Source of the DNA: Brevibacillus laterosporus DSM 25
Lineage (GTDB): Bacteria > Bacillota > Bacilli > Brevibacillales > Brevibacillaceae
Reading direction: 5' to 3'
Assembly: GCF_002706795.1 (NCBI RefSeq)
Contig: NZ_CP017705.1
Coordinates: forward strand, 2,101,001-2,165,000
Length of the DNA: 64,000 bases
The translations under genes and the position numbers were made by a program. The notes below the pieces were generated by a model, which was not told the DNA's origin, made no database searches, and saw only the letters and a list, made by a program, of their open reading frames with translations. This document shows, piece after piece, positions 10,033 to 20,330 of this stretch; position 1 is the stretch's first letter, and each line of letters opens with the position of its first letter.

Positions 10033-10149
10033 CTACTATGGTTTTTTGGCGATTTAGACAACAACAAACCAATTTAGTGGTTCATTGCGTTTCATTTCCA
10101 TTTCAATCGTTATCCCCTGCTATTCTACTGTTCATGAATCCTGCATAAC

Positions 10150-10359
10150 CTAGTTAATAGCTACCATTGAAGTAATGTCACGGATAGATAATCTACGAAT
10201 TTCTTTCTTTTTGTTTGTGTCATCTTCTCTTTTGCCAAGTACGAAGCAAACATATCCCTTGCTTACATGGGTCATGGTTCCGCTGATGATTACACCATTA
10301 AACATTTTAACTTCCACGTCTTTGCCAACCAATGTCATCGCTCTTTGATCGAATCCCAT
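10150..10359 (-). CDS. Hypothetical 69-residue protein, possible Sm-like barrel
   Basis: Start set at ATG 10359, since GGGGTG lies 8 bases upstream; longer in-frame starts have no ribosome site. The sequence (VGKDVEVKMFNGVIISGTMTH then GYVCFVLGKRE then IRRLSIRDITSMV) alternates short predicted beta strands with a V-x-V-x-x-x-x-G-x-x-x-x-G pattern, like Sm/LSm or SH3-type small barrels. That fold guess is inference only. No membrane helix or signal peptide. It lies between the 123-residue gene and purA as a single gene. Confidence 0.6.
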   Translation of the reverse strand: MGFDQRAMTLVGKDVEVKMFNGVIISGTMTHVSKGYVCFVLGKREDDTNKKKEIRRLSIRDITSMVAIN

Positions 10360-10473
10360 TATCAAGCACCCCGTTTTCATTTGGTATACGATACGATATG
10401 CCCAGATGGTGGGTACTGGTGACTGTCCCAAAATAATTTTTTTGTAGAGGAAGAAAATCCTTATTTCCGTATA

Positions 10474-10522
10474 TAAAAAAGCGGCTCTATGCTATTTACT
10501 AGCATAAGAACCGCTTTTTTAT
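10474..10522 (-). terminator. purA terminator
   Basis: AAAAAAGCGG...CCGCTTTTTT stem with inner TTATGCTA/TAGCATA pairing. It has T-runs on both strands, so it may act in both directions. Confidence 0.9.
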
Positions 10523-10534
10523 TTTGGGAAGAAA

Positions 10535-11889
<1,355 letters not shown>

Positions 11890-11892
11890 TCA

Positions 11893-11936
11893 AATCACGA
11901 ACATTTTATAATCCTTATTACTATATGTTCGTAAAT
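11893..11936 (-). promoter_or_regulatory. Inverted pair of PurR boxes upstream of purA
   Basis: Two CGAAC-centred boxes face each other: AATCACGAACATT (11893-11905) and, on the other strand, ATTTACGAACATA (11924-11936), 18 bases apart. Each matches 11 of 13 positions of the Bacillus PurR box AWWWCCGAACWWT as I recall it. They sit just upstream of the purA -35, which suggests repression of purA by PurR, relieved by PRPP. Confidence 0.75.
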
Positions 11937-12091
11937 ACATATTCATTCTATGCCAAAAAGGAGCAAGTTCCCCTGTCCTTTTACCTATTTTTCTTAGTAT
12001 ATGCCAAAAAAAGAAAAAATGGCGGTAATAAGCTCTTGTTGTGCCTAGTAAAAACAAGAAATATGTATTTTCTATCCCGATACAACACAAT

Positions 12092-12128
12092 AAAAGCCAT
12101 CTTCTCGAATGGAAGATGGCTTTTGTTT
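12092..12128 (-). terminator. Terminator after dnaB
   Basis: AAAAGCCATCTTCC...GAGAAGATGGCTTTT hairpin within 5 bases of the dnaB stop. It ends the yybS-gdpP-rplI-dnaB run. The rest of the purA-dnaB gap holds only the purA promoter region. Confidence 0.9.
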
Positions 12129-12129
12129 G

Positions 12130-13476
12130 TTACCCTACTTCTCGATAACGATGGTCTAGGCTGACGAATTTATTGAATTCCTTTAAGAAAACAAGCTCAA
12201 CGGTTCCCGTAGGACCATTACGTTGTTTGGCAATAATAATCTCGATAATATTTTTCGCTTCCGTTTCCTTATCGTAGTAGTCATCACGATATAGGAAGGC
12301 AACAATATCAGCATCCTGCTCAATTGAACCTGATTCACGGATATCTGACATCATTGGACGTTTATCTTGTCGTTGCTCAACAGAACGGCTTAACTGTGAC
12401 AAAGCAATGATAGGTACGTTTAGCTCACGAGCAATCCCTTTTAACGTACGAGAGATCTCAGATACTTCTTGCTGACGGTTGTCACCTTTTCCTCGGCCCT
12501 GAATTAACTGCAAGTAGTCAATTAGAATGAGTCCTAATCCTTTTTCCGTTTGAAGACGTCTGCATTTCGCACGAATATCCTGTACAGTTATACCTGGTGT
12601 ATCATCAATATAGACGGGGGCCTTAGCTAAAGTACCGATCGCCATCGTTAGCTTTTGCCAATCATCTTCTTCCAATCCACCAGAGCGCATACGGGAAGCA
12701 TCTAAGTTACCTTCCGCACAAATCATACGTTGAACAAGCTGAGATGCTGACATCTCGAGAGAAAAGATAGCTACTGTTTCATTCGCCCTTGCAGCAACGT
12801 TCTGCGCCACATTCAAAGCAAACGCTGTTTTACCTACAGAAGGACGGGCAGCTAAAATAATCAGGTCAGACCGTTGAAAACCAGCCGTCATTTTATCTAA
12901 ATCAGGATAACCAGATGGAATACCTGTTATATCGCCTTTTCTTTGGCTCAAAAACTCAATACGTTCATAGGTTTCCATCAAAGCATCACGAATAGGAATA
13001 AATCCTCCGCTATTGCGGTTTTGTGCGATCTCTAGGATATATTTTTCCGCATCTGCAATGATTTCGCCTACTTCATCTTCACGTGAGTAACCATCATTAG
13101 CAATTTTAGTTGCTGTACGGATTAATCGACGAAGTAATGATTTCTCTTCTACGATTTTGGCATAATACTCAATATTAGCTGCTGTAGGAACAGAGCTAGC
13201 GAGAGATGTTAAATAGACAACACCACCCGTTTCTTCCAAGACCTTTTGATCCTGTAAATCTGCTGTAACGGTTACAAGGTCAACCGGCTCGCCTCTTTCA
13301 TAAAGAGCAAGCATAGTATTGAAGATACGCTGGTGAGAAGTTTTATAGAAGTCTTCTGGGCGAAGGAGTTCCATCGCAGTAATAAGCGCTTCTTTGGATA
13401 AGAAAATCGCACCCAACACCGATTCTTCCGCCTCTATATTTTGCGGCGGCACTCGGTCCAAATATAAATCGCTCAC
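12130..13476 (-). CDS. dnaB: Replicative DNA helicase DnaB (DnaC in Bacillus)
   Basis: A 448-residue hexameric helicase that unwinds DNA ahead of the replisome. The N-terminal helical domain starts PPQNIEAEESVLGA. The RecA-like motor domain has Walker A (ARPSVGKTAF, about residue 210), Walker B (LILIDYLQLI) and the arginine-finger region near SDIRESGSIEQDAD. No intein. The start is GTG 13476 after GAGGGGTG. It lies 28 bases downstream of rplI. Confidence 0.98.
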   Translation of the reverse strand: MSDLYLDRVPPQNIEAEESVLGAIFLSKEALITAMELLRPEDFYKTSHQRIFNTMLALYERGEPVDLVTVTADLQDQKVLEETGGVVYLTSLASSVPTAANIEYYAKIVEEKSLLRRLIRTATKIANDGYSREDEVGEIIADAEKYILEIAQNRNSGGFIPIRDALMETYERIEFLSQRKGDITGIPSGYPDLDKMTAGFQRSDLIILAARPSVGKTAFALNVAQNVAARANETVAIFSLEMSASQLVQRMICAEGNLDASRMRSGGLEEDDWQKLTMAIGTLAKAPVYIDDTPGITVQDIRAKCRRLQTEKGLGLILIDYLQLIQGRGKGDNRQQEVSEISRTLKGIARELNVPIIALSQLSRSVEQRQDKRPMMSDIRESGSIEQDADIVAFLYRDDYYDKETEAKNIIEIIIAKQRNGPTGTVELVFLKEFNKFVSLDHRYREVG

Positions 13477-13504
13477 TTCACACCCCTCAACTTCTGTTCA
13501 AATT

Positions 13505-13948
13505 TTACTCTTCTACTACATGCACTTTTAAAATCGCTACAACATCGTGATGTAGCTTTGTTTTTACTTGTGTAACACCTAAGGAACGAATAGGCTCCAT
13601 ATCTAATTTACGTTTATCCACTTTTACGTTAAATTGCTCTTCCAACGCTTCTACTACCTGCTTGCTGGAAATTGCTCCAAAAAGACGTCCGCCCTCACCG
13701 GCTTTCCCTTTTATTTTAACGGTCATTTCATTCATTTTCTCAGCCAATTGTTGGGCTTCTAATTTTTCTTGCTCTTTTCTTTTATCTTCGCTCTTTTTTT
13801 GCGCCTCTAAATTCTTAACATTTCCATCTGTTGCTTCTTTAACTAAGCCTCTTGGCAGTAAGAAATTGCGAACATAGCCCTCAGACAATTCCTTGATTTC
13901 ACCTTTTTTACCTTGTCCTTTTACGTCCTTCAAAAAGATTACTTTCAT
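13505..13948 (-). CDS. rplI: 50S ribosomal protein bL9
   Basis: A 147-residue two-domain ribosomal protein. The N-terminal 23S-rRNA-binding domain carries the signature [11 protein letters not shown] (about residues 24-34). A long lysine/glutamate-rich connecting helix (about 40-75) and a C-terminal domain follow. GGAGG lies 8 bases upstream. It sits between gdpP and dnaB, the usual Bacillales order. Confidence 0.98.
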   Translation of the reverse strand: MKVIFLKDVKGQGKKGEIKELSEGYVRNFLLPRGLVKEATDGNVKNLEAQKKSEDKRKEQEKLEAQQLAEKMNEMTVKIKGKAGEGGRLFGAISSKQVVEALEEQFNVKVDKRKLDMEPIRSLGVTQVKTKLHHDVVAILKVHVVEE

Positions 13949-13963
13949 TTGAAACGTCCTCCT

Positions 13964-15901
13964 TTACAATTCTGTATCTATAACATCTTTTAACAATCGT
14001 ACAGCATCAGGAATGGCAATATCTTTCATCTGAGTAGCAGCCCCATTTAAATGACCGCCTCCACCCATTTTTTCCATGATTGACTGTACATTTATATCAC
14101 CTAAGGAACGGGCACTAATTAAAACTACTTCATCAGCTCGCATAGCAATGACAAACGAAGCCTGGACTCCTTCAAGTGTTAATAGAGCCTCTGCTGCTTG
14201 TGCTACCTGCACCTGAGAGTAGGTTTCCTTAGGGTCACCCACTGCAATTGCCATCTTGTCACGATACACCTCTGTATTCATAACTACGCGTGCACGTTTG
14301 ACAAACTGCTGGATATCCTCTTTTAAGAAACGTTGCACCATTGCTGTATCGGCTCCATTCCTCCGCAAGAAAGAGGCTGCCTCAAAGGTACGTGAACCTG
14401 TACGGAATGCAAAGCTTTTGGTGTCTACTACAATCCCTGCTAATAGTCCCGTAGCAGTCACGCTATCCAGGCTGACACGATCATTCTGGTACTGTAGAAG
14501 CTCAGTGACTAGCTCGGCTGTAGAGGAAGCGTATGGCTCCAAATATAACAGAACTGGATCATTAATAAACTCCTCAGAACGTCGATGGTGATCAATCACC
14601 ACAATGCGGCTAGTTTCTTGCAACAGACGGGATTCAATCACAAGTGACGGACGATGTGTATCTACAATCACTAATAAAGTTCTTGAAGAAACAATCTGTA
14701 GGGCTTGATCTGGTGAAATGAATGCTTCCGTTAGCGGGGATTGATTCACTTCCTTCATAAGTCGTTCAATCGCTGGATTAACCTCGTCTAACACGATAAA
14801 ACCTGGTTTGTTGTGTATTTGTACGGTTTTTATCACACCAAGACAAGCACCGATAGAATCCATATCGGCATTTTTATGTCCCATGACAATAACTTGCTCA
14901 GCTTCGTGGATTAAATCACGTAGCGCATGGGCAATAACCCGCGCACGAACACGCGTCCGTTTTTCAACGGCATTCGACTTACCACCATAGAAGGTTAATT
15001 TGTTTCCAACTTTCACTGCTGCTTGGTCACCACCGCGTCCAAGAGCAATATCCAGACTGGACTGAGCATTCTTGCCCACTTCCACTAGGCTTGGCATTGC
15101 TGCACCTACCCCAATGGATAACGTAATAGGAATCTTGTTGTCTGCTGTCATTTCGCGTACGACATCCAGGATATCAAAACGTGTTTCCTCTAACCGATCT
15201 AAGGTAGCGCGATCCATAACCGCTAAAAACTTATCAGAACTCATGCGACGAAGTAAAATCCCATGCTTCTGCGCCCATTCGAGTATCACACCAGATACAC
15301 TGGTCGTAAGCAATGTACGGCTTTGGTCGTCCATTACCTGCCCCAACTCATCAAGATTATCTAAATGAATGATACCCACAATAATTTTTTCTTGCTGATA
15401 CCGAATAGCTAGCTCTTTATATTCAGTTACATCAGTAAAATACAGTAAACGTTCTTCAGGGCGAATTAATACCTCATAAATTCGCTCACCAAAGGTAAAA
15501 TCCAGTTTCTTCTGTTCTGCTTTCCATTCAAGCGCAGGAAATACTTCAGCTAATTCTTTTCCGATCAAATTATCCATATTGGTCATTTGTTGCATATAAG
15601 GATTCGTCCACTCAACTTCTCGATCCTCATTAAACAGCAGTATCCCAATGGGCATTTCCTGTAATACGCCCTCGCTTGCCTTCTTAACTCGATGATTAAT
15701 AGTGGCAATATACATTTTTAAGTCTTGCTGAAATCTCTTTTCAATTTGAAGCGTGGCTAATATGAGACCGATAATGCACACTATCCCTATCGCGCCATAT
15801 ATCCAGTGATATAACGTCAAGATGGCGACAAGCACTAAGCTAAAACTTAAAGCTAAAACCATATGTAAGCCATACCAACGTTTAAACAGGAACTTGGGCA
15901 T
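13964..15901 (-). CDS. gdpP: Cyclic-di-AMP phosphodiesterase GdpP
   Basis: A 645-residue membrane enzyme that hydrolyses c-di-AMP to pApA, setting cell-wall and potassium homeostasis. Two N-terminal membrane helices (about 11-31 and 33-50), a PAS domain (about 80-150), a degenerate GGDEF domain (about 170-300) and a DHH/DHHA1 module from about residue 335. Metal-binding motifs GHKNADMDSIGA and DHHRRSEE and the C-terminal GGGGHLNGAA are intact. Start ATG with GAGGAG upstream; 15 bases before rplI. Confidence 0.97.
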   Translation of the reverse strand: MPKFLFKRWYGLHMVLALSFSLVLVAILTLYHWIYGAIGIVCIIGLILATLQIEKRFQQDLKMYIATINHRVKKASEGVLQEMPIGILLFNEDREVEWTNPYMQQMTNMDNLIGKELAEVFPALEWKAEQKKLDFTFGERIYEVLIRPEERLLYFTDVTEYKELAIRYQQEKIIVGIIHLDNLDELGQVMDDQSRTLLTTSVSGVILEWAQKHGILLRRMSSDKFLAVMDRATLDRLEETRFDILDVVREMTADNKIPITLSIGVGAAMPSLVEVGKNAQSSLDIALGRGGDQAAVKVGNKLTFYGGKSNAVEKRTRVRARVIAHALRDLIHEAEQVIVMGHKNADMDSIGACLGVIKTVQIHNKPGFIVLDEVNPAIERLMKEVNQSPLTEAFISPDQALQIVSSRTLLVIVDTHRPSLVIESRLLQETSRIVVIDHHRRSEEFINDPVLLYLEPYASSTAELVTELLQYQNDRVSLDSVTATGLLAGIVVDTKSFAFRTGSRTFEAASFLRRNGADTAMVQRFLKEDIQQFVKRARVVMNTEVYRDKMAIAVGDPKETYSQVQVAQAAEALLTLEGVQASFVIAMRADEVVLISARSLGDINVQSIMEKMGGGGHLNGAATQMKDIAIPDAVRLLKDVIDTEL

Positions 15902-15916
15902 TTACTCAGCTCCTCT

Positions 15917-16897
15917 TCACTTTCTACTCTCAAGTCTTGTACGTAATCGTATGCCCAAATCAAGCAATCCCACGAATCCTAATACGGTAGCCAACAATAA
16001 TACTACCCCGCCTATAGTAAGTATAGTAGCTAGGATGAGAAAAATAAATACTCCAGCAAAGACATATGGGAAGCGCCATTTGCTCTTATATTTATCAACA
16101 ACGAATGCTACAAACCCTAACCCCTGAATGAAAAAGAGGAATTGTAGAGCATAAAATAAGTTAAATAACAAAGAACCACTCGTCGTTTGACCCATTGTAT
16201 TTCTATTGAAGAGCATGAACAGCAACGTTACCACATAAAAAAAGAGAAGTGATCTCGGTAACTGCCATTCTCGTATAGGTGGCAAAGCTGGAATTTTAAT
16301 GGACAGTCTTTTACAAATTAGTCGTGCAATCCAATGAATAATCGTGGTAGATACAAAGCTACCAAACATAATGATAAACGGCAACAGGATGGTCATCATC
16401 TCAAATATATCCGTTATCAATTTTTTCCATGCCTCTACAGTATACTCTGGAGGTCTTAGCTCTAAAAGCTGCTGATTATTTAATACCATCTCTTTACCTT
16501 GATGAAACTGCTGAACAATATCAATACCTATAAGCTTCGATGAGACATACACTAAAAATACATAAGACAGCGCTTTAACAATAGAACCTGCAAAAATACC
16601 TGGAAATGCTCGATTGGTATTCTTGTACGCATAGCCCATCGCCCAGCCCAACAGTACGGAAGATAGTGCAAAAATAATACCAATAATCGAGCTAATGATC
16701 AGTCCAAGCACAGCAAATGCTATCGATACGATAATCATTTGTTTACCTGTACGTCTCATCGCTAAAATAATGAACGGAATAGGCAACAAGAAAGAGAATA
16801 CGCCAGATAGAGGAGTTGTCAGGCCTAAAAAGAGAAATACGCCTGCAATTCCCAGTAACAAAGCACTTTCTGCTAGTTGTTTTGTTCGATTAGGCAA
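15917..16897 (-). CDS. yybS: YybS-family (DUF2232) multi-pass membrane protein
   Basis: A 326-residue integral membrane protein with about eight hydrophobic helices and short loops. It matches the DUF2232/YybS family found upstream of gdpP in Bacillales. Its biochemical role is unknown; the predicted fold resembles ECF-type substrate-binding membrane proteins. The start is a TTG at 16897; a GGGGAG motif lies about 13 bases away, so the start is not certain. It is 15 bases upstream of gdpP. Confidence 0.85.
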   Translation of the reverse strand: MPNRTKQLAESALLLGIAGVFLFLGLTTPLSGVFSFLLPIPFIILAMRRTGKQMIIVSIAFAVLGLIISSIIGIIFALSSVLLGWAMGYAYKNTNRAFPGIFAGSIVKALSYVFLVYVSSKLIGIDIVQQFHQGKEMVLNNQQLLELRPPEYTVEAWKKLITDIFEMMTILLPFIIMFGSFVSTTIIHWIARLICKRLSIKIPALPPIREWQLPRSLLFFYVVTLLFMLFNRNTMGQTTSGSLLFNLFYALQFLFFIQGLGFVAFVVDKYKSKWRFPYVFAGVFIFLILATILTIGGVVLLLATVLGFVGLLDLGIRLRTRLESRK

Positions 16898-16924
16898 AAA
16901 GGAGCGACTCCCCTCTTATAAATA

Positions 16925-16957
16925 TGGAAAAAGAGGGGCCACGCTCTGTGCCCCCCT
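16925..16957 (-). terminator. Probable terminator after rpsR
   Basis: On the minus strand GGGGCAC, a short loop and GTGGCCCC (one bulge), followed by TCTTTTTCC. It separates rpsF-ssb-rpsR from yybS-gdpP-rplI-dnaB and may be leaky. Confidence 0.5.
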
Positions 16958-16972
16958 TTGACTTTATTGATT

Positions 16973-17203
16973 CTATTCAGCCGTATATGGCAGCAACGCT
17001 ACTTGACGAGCGCGTTTAATAGCGATTGTCAATCTACGTTGGTATTTAGCAGAAGTACCAGTTACACGACGAGGTAAGATTTTACCACGCTCACTGATGA
17101 ACTTCTTAAGAAGATCAGTGTCTTTATAATCGATCTTTTTAATCTTATTAACAGTAAAGTAGCAAACTTTACGGCGTTTATTAGGACGTCCTTTACGTGC
17201 CAT
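16973..17203 (-). CDS. rpsR: 30S ribosomal protein bS18
   Basis: A 76-residue basic protein that binds 16S rRNA as a heterodimer with bS6. Family blocks [19 protein letters not shown] and [15 protein letters not shown] are intact. AAAGGAGGG precedes the ATG. No zinc-binding cysteine cluster (only one Cys, at residue 14), so it is the zinc-free form. Last gene of rpsF-ssb-rpsR. Confidence 0.98.
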   Translation of the reverse strand: MARKGRPNKRRKVCYFTVNKIKKIDYKDTDLLKKFISERGKILPRRVTGTSAKYQRRLTIAIKRARQVALLPYTAE

Positions 17204-17255
17204 GAGAGTCCCTCCTTTTCAAGTTATGATAGTTTACATACGATCTAGAACTTAA

Positions 17256-17723
17256 CTAGAAAGGCAAATCATCATCTGAGATGTTAATCGGCTTTCCAGA
17301 ATCGGCGAAGGGGTCATTAAATGAATCGTTATTACCTTTGGAAGCCGGACGTGTACCACCATAGCTTGGACCAGGGTCATAGCCGGTGTTTCCTTCACTC
17401 GCTTCACGTGAGCTTAGGAACTGCACGTTATCTGCAACAACTTCTGTTACGTACACTCTTTTACCCTCTTTATTATCATAGCTTCTGGTTTGTAAACGAC
17501 CTTCTACGGCAGCTTTTCTACCTTTACGGAGATAGTTTGCACAAAGATCGGCCAATTGACGCCATGCTACAATATTGATAAAGTCCGTTTCCTTTTCGCC
17601 ACCGGCTCCAGAATAAGGACGATTTATCGCTAAGGTAAAGGTCGTTACCGCAACACCATTGGGCGTATAACGCAATTCAGGGTCCTTTGTTAAGTTTCCA
17701 ATTAGAATAACACGATTTAGCAT
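17256..17723 (-). CDS. ssb: Single-stranded DNA-binding protein
   Basis: A 155-residue SSB with an OB fold over about residues 1-107 (begins MLNRVILIGNLTKDPELRY), a glycine/asparagine-rich flexible linker and the acidic tip DDDLPF that recruits replication and repair partners. The start is ATG 17723 with GGGGAGGG upstream; an in-frame TTG at 17744 precedes that ribosome site. It lies between rpsF and rpsR, as is usual in Firmicutes. Confidence 0.98.
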   Translation of the reverse strand: MLNRVILIGNLTKDPELRYTPNGVAVTTFTLAINRPYSGAGGEKETDFINIVAWRQLADLCANYLRKGRKAAVEGRLQTRSYDNKEGKRVYVTEVVADNVQFLSSREASEGNTGYDPGPSYGGTRPASKGNNDSFNDPFADSGKPINISDDDLPF

Positions 17724-17747
17724 AAGACTCCCTCCCCGCGACAACGA

Positions 17748-18035
17748 TTATTGATCTTCTCTTACGAAAAGGAAACGAATAACGTCGTCGTTAATTTTCA
17801 TCAAACGCTCAGTTTCAGTAACAACTTCAGCGTTAGCTTTAAAGTTCATCAAAACGTAGAAACCATCCTTGAACTTTTGGATTTCATAAGCAAGACGACG
17901 CTTACCCATTTCTTGAAGCTTGGTGATTTCTCCACCATTGTTAGTCACGACTTCGCTATAACGAGCTACATTCGCTTTCACTTTCTCTTCTTCAAGGTCT
18001 GGACGCAATACGTACATTACTTCATATTGACGCAT
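17748..18035 (-). CDS. rpsF: 30S ribosomal protein bS6
   Basis: A 95-residue ribosomal protein that pairs with bS18 on the 30S platform. Blocks [36 protein letters not shown] and the C-terminal [12 protein letters not shown] fit the family. A strong AGGAGG precedes the ATG. First gene of rpsF-ssb-rpsR; ssb starts 24 bases after its stop. Confidence 0.98.
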   Translation of the reverse strand: MRQYEVMYVLRPDLEEEKVKANVARYSEVVTNNGGEITKLQEMGKRRLAYEIQKFKDGFYVLMNFKANAEVVTETERLMKINDDVIRFLFVREDQ

Positions 18036-18044
18036 ACCTTCTTC

Positions 18045-18125
18045 ACCTCCTTTTGGACTAGCGGCCCTTTTAAAAAAAGGACAAGGAGCGAGTGCTAATG
18101 AAACCTACTAGAGGCACCCATTTCC
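18045..18125 (-). promoter_or_regulatory. Possible bS6:bS18 autoregulatory mRNA leader
   Basis: The rpsF leader contains a short hairpin (CCTTTT/AAAAGG) followed by GGGCCGCTAGTCC with an unpaired CCG, upstream of the ribosome site. A bS6:bS18-binding leader with a conserved CCG is known in many bacteria, so this is a candidate. I could not check the full consensus fold. Confidence 0.35.
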
Positions 18126-18174
18126 ATACTCGCATTTAAGCATTATAACAAACCATTAGGGACAAATCAAGAGA

Positions 18175-19275
18175 TTACACGTTGAAACGGAAATGAATAA
18201 CGTCGCCATCTTTTACCACGTATTCTTTACCTTCCAAGCGATATTTCCCTTTTTCACGAGCAGCATTCACATTGCCCGCCTCTACTAAATCATTATAAGC
18301 CACTACTTCAGCACGAATAAATCCACGCTCAAAGTCTGTATGAATAACACCAGCAGCTTGAGGAGCCTTAGTTTCTTGACGAATCGTCCATGCGCGTACC
18401 TCTTGAACCCCAGCGGTGAAATACGTAATCAAACCAAGCAAGGAATAAGCAGCGCGGATCAAGCGATCAAGACCTGATTCTTGCAGGCCTAGCTCTTCTA
18501 GGAACATTTCCTTGTCTTCGCCTTCCAATTCAGCAATTTCAGATTCTACTTTAGCACTGATAATGACTACTTCAGCGCCTTCAGCTTCAGCATGCTTGCG
18601 AACTGCTTGTACATGTGGATTCTCGTCAGCAGTATGAATGCCGTCTTCCGCTACATTACAAACATACAGCATTGGTTTAATTGTCAACAGGTGCAGGTCA
18701 CGAATGATTTTAAGCTCATCTTCTGTTAGCTCAACGCCACGTGCTGCTTGACCTTCTTCAAAAGCGGCTTTTAATTTTTCTAATACCTCAAGCTCTACTT
18801 TTGCCTCTTTATCCCCTGACTTCGCTTTGCGCCCCATACGGTCAATCCGGCGAGCAACAGAATCTAAGTCAGCAAATACCAATTCCAAATTAATGGTTTC
18901 GATATCGCTTAGTGGATCTACCTTACCTGCAACGTGTACAATGTTCTGATCTTCAAAACAACGTACCACCTGTGCAATCGCATCTACTTCACGAATATGG
19001 GCCAAAAATTGGTTCCCCAATCCTTCCCCTTTGCTCGCTCCTTTAACCAAACCAGCAATATCCACGAATTCAAAAGCGGTAGGTACAACTTTGTTTGGAA
19101 CAACGATCTCTGTTAATTTGTTTAAACGTTGATCAGGTACTTCAACGATACCAACGTTAGGATCAATGGTACAGAAAGGATAGTTTGCAGATTCAGCACC
19201 CGCTTGTGTAATCGCATTAAATAAGGTAGATTTACCAACATTCGGAAGACCTACAATTCCAACGCTCGAACCCAT
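18175..19275 (-). CDS. ychF: YchF/Obg-type P-loop ATPase
   Basis: A 366-residue universally conserved TRAFAC-class NTPase that prefers ATP and associates with ribosomes. G1 GLPNVGKST (about residues 9-17), G3 [10 protein letters not shown], a G4 position without the GTP-specific NKxD (NVAEDG), a coiled-coil insertion and a C-terminal TGS domain ending [13 protein letters not shown] 19275 is chosen because GGAG lies 9 bases upstream; a GTG at 19287 would cover it. A dead duplicate of its first codons lies at 24151-24189, marking the edge of an accessory island. Confidence 0.96.
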   Translation of the reverse strand: MGSSVGIVGLPNVGKSTLFNAITQAGAESANYPFCTIDPNVGIVEVPDQRLNKLTEIVVPNKVVPTAFEFVDIAGLVKGASKGEGLGNQFLAHIREVDAIAQVVRCFEDQNIVHVAGKVDPLSDIETINLELVFADLDSVARRIDRMGRKAKSGDKEAKVELEVLEKLKAAFEEGQAARGVELTEDELKIIRDLHLLTIKPMLYVCNVAEDGIHTADENPHVQAVRKHAEAEGAEVVIISAKVESEIAELEGEDKEMFLEELGLQESGLDRLIRAAYSLLGLITYFTAGVQEVRAWTIRQETKAPQAAGVIHTDFERGFIRAEVVAYNDLVEAGNVNAAREKGKYRLEGKEYVVKDGDVIHFRFNV

Positions 19276-19318
19276 ATATATATACACTCCTTATTTTCCG
19301 AAATAGAACATGCTCTCT

Positions 19319-19347
19319 AGTATAAAGACTTACTGGTTATAATACAA
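19319..19347 (-). promoter_or_regulatory. Probable ychF promoter
   Basis: Minus strand: TTGTAT (19342-19347), 17-base spacer, TATACT (19319-19324), about 45 bases before the start codon. This element is absent from the duplicate ychF head at 24.19 kb, which has a 58-base deletion here. Confidence 0.55.
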
Positions 19348-19349
19348 TC

Positions 19350-19398
19350 ATAACCGCTTCCAATCTTTAATAGAAAGAGTTCCCACAATAAGAACTTA
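19350..19398. repeat. 49-bp direct repeat, left copy
   Basis: Identical over 49 bases to 24205-24253 (begins ATAACCGCTTCCAATC, ends AATAAGAACTTA). The left copy is the upstream flank of the functional ychF. The two copies bracket the accessory island. Confidence 0.9.
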
Positions 19399-19848
19399 AA
19401 TTGTTTGTTCATATTCCTTTAATAACTTATAAAAGTCGTCTTTATTAATAGAGTTTCTTTAAAAATGTACAGCAGTAATGGCACACCTTTTCCATTTCTT
19501 TTTTTACTCTCTAAGTTATGCTCCTTAGTTCTACACAAGCGTACTGCCAAACTGGATCATTAAAGAAAGTGTTTCGTGAGTAATTACCATGCTCTCACCC
19601 CCTTCCTTTTGGGGATGAGCCGACCGCCAACGAGGAGCACCGATCTATTGTATTAAGAAATTTATAACAGCAAATTTTTAAAAACCAAATGGCCCAACAA
19701 ATGCAAAATTAAAGCTTCTAAGAAAAATGATATACTGCTTAATATAACTATTTCCTCTAATTGGAATTGCATTTGTTTTTTGGTATACTTTCCCTGATAT
19801 GTAAGATTTGTTTTTTAATTAACTACGTTAAGGAGGCGTTCTATTACG
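19399..19848. other. Gene-free left arm of the island
   Basis: About 450 AT-rich bases with no convincing gene. It holds a hairpin at 19594-19619 (CTCACCCC...GGGGATGAG) and one copy of a 32-bp repeat (19639-19670). The end (from about 19730) must carry the promoter of the VanZ-like gene, whose ribosome site AAGGAGG is near 19830. Confidence 0.5.
19639..19670. repeat. 32-bp imperfect direct repeat, copy 1
   Basis: ACCGATCTATTGTA followed by a variable stretch and TTATAACAG. It matches 29 of 32 bases of 21341-21372. The two copies flank the VanZ-like gene, the first secreted-protein gene and the deleted recombinase copy. Confidence 0.75.
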
Positions 19849-20310
19849 ATGATTAAAAAGAATACAATCTTGTATAATATGTTTTTCTTTTTCCTGCCCC
19901 TTTATCTACTGTATATTTTTCTAAATACAGAGCGTTTGCATAGCCAGTACTTTGAGATAAGATTGATTCCGTTTGAAAAAATCATAGATTTCATTACCCA
20001 CTTTGAAACATTTAATCGCTATGAATTACTAGGAAAAATCCTACTTTACATTCCTATTGGGATTCTTATACCTCTGTTATTTAGCTCAATAAACAACATG
20101 TTAAGAACTTTCTTGTTTACCCTAACCCTCAGCTTTTTAATGAATTCAGTTAAAATAGTATCTCAGGCTGGTTTCTTTGAAATCGATGATATCATACTTA
20201 ATGTAATAGGTGGTGTGATAGGATTCGTATTTGTTAAAGGCTTGTTTTCTCTTAAAGAAATCTTGTTTAAAACTAATGAATCTCACAAAGAAAGCCGACT
20301 GCAACTTTAA
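19849..20310 (+). CDS. VanZ-like membrane protein
   Basis: A 153-residue protein with about four membrane helices. The arrangement LLGKILLYIPIGILIPLLF, then an SVKIVSQ segment and DIDDIILN-type FEIDDIILNVIGGVIGF, is the VanZ family pattern. VanZ gives low-level teicoplanin resistance in enterococci, but most relatives have no assigned role, so resistance should not be assumed. AAGGAGG precedes the ATG by 13 bases. It is the first gene of the island, is A+T rich, and lies on the strand opposite to the core genes nearby. Confidence 0.8.
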   Translation: MIKKNTILYNMFFFFLPLYLLYIFLNTERLHSQYFEIRLIPFEKIIDFITHFETFNRYELLGKILLYIPIGILIPLLFSSINNMLRTFLFTLTLSFLMNSVKIVSQAGFFEIDDIILNVIGGVIGFVFVKGLFSLKEILFKTNESHKESRLQL

Positions 20311-20326
20311 GCAGCCGGCTTTTTCT
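20289..20326. terminator. Bidirectional terminator between convergent island genes
   Basis: AAAGCCGACTGC (20291-20302) pairs with GCAGCCGGCTTT (20311-20322), one mismatch, with runs of T/A on both sides. It serves the VanZ-like gene and the convergent secreted-protein gene. Confidence 0.85.
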
Positions 20327-20330
20327 TAAT

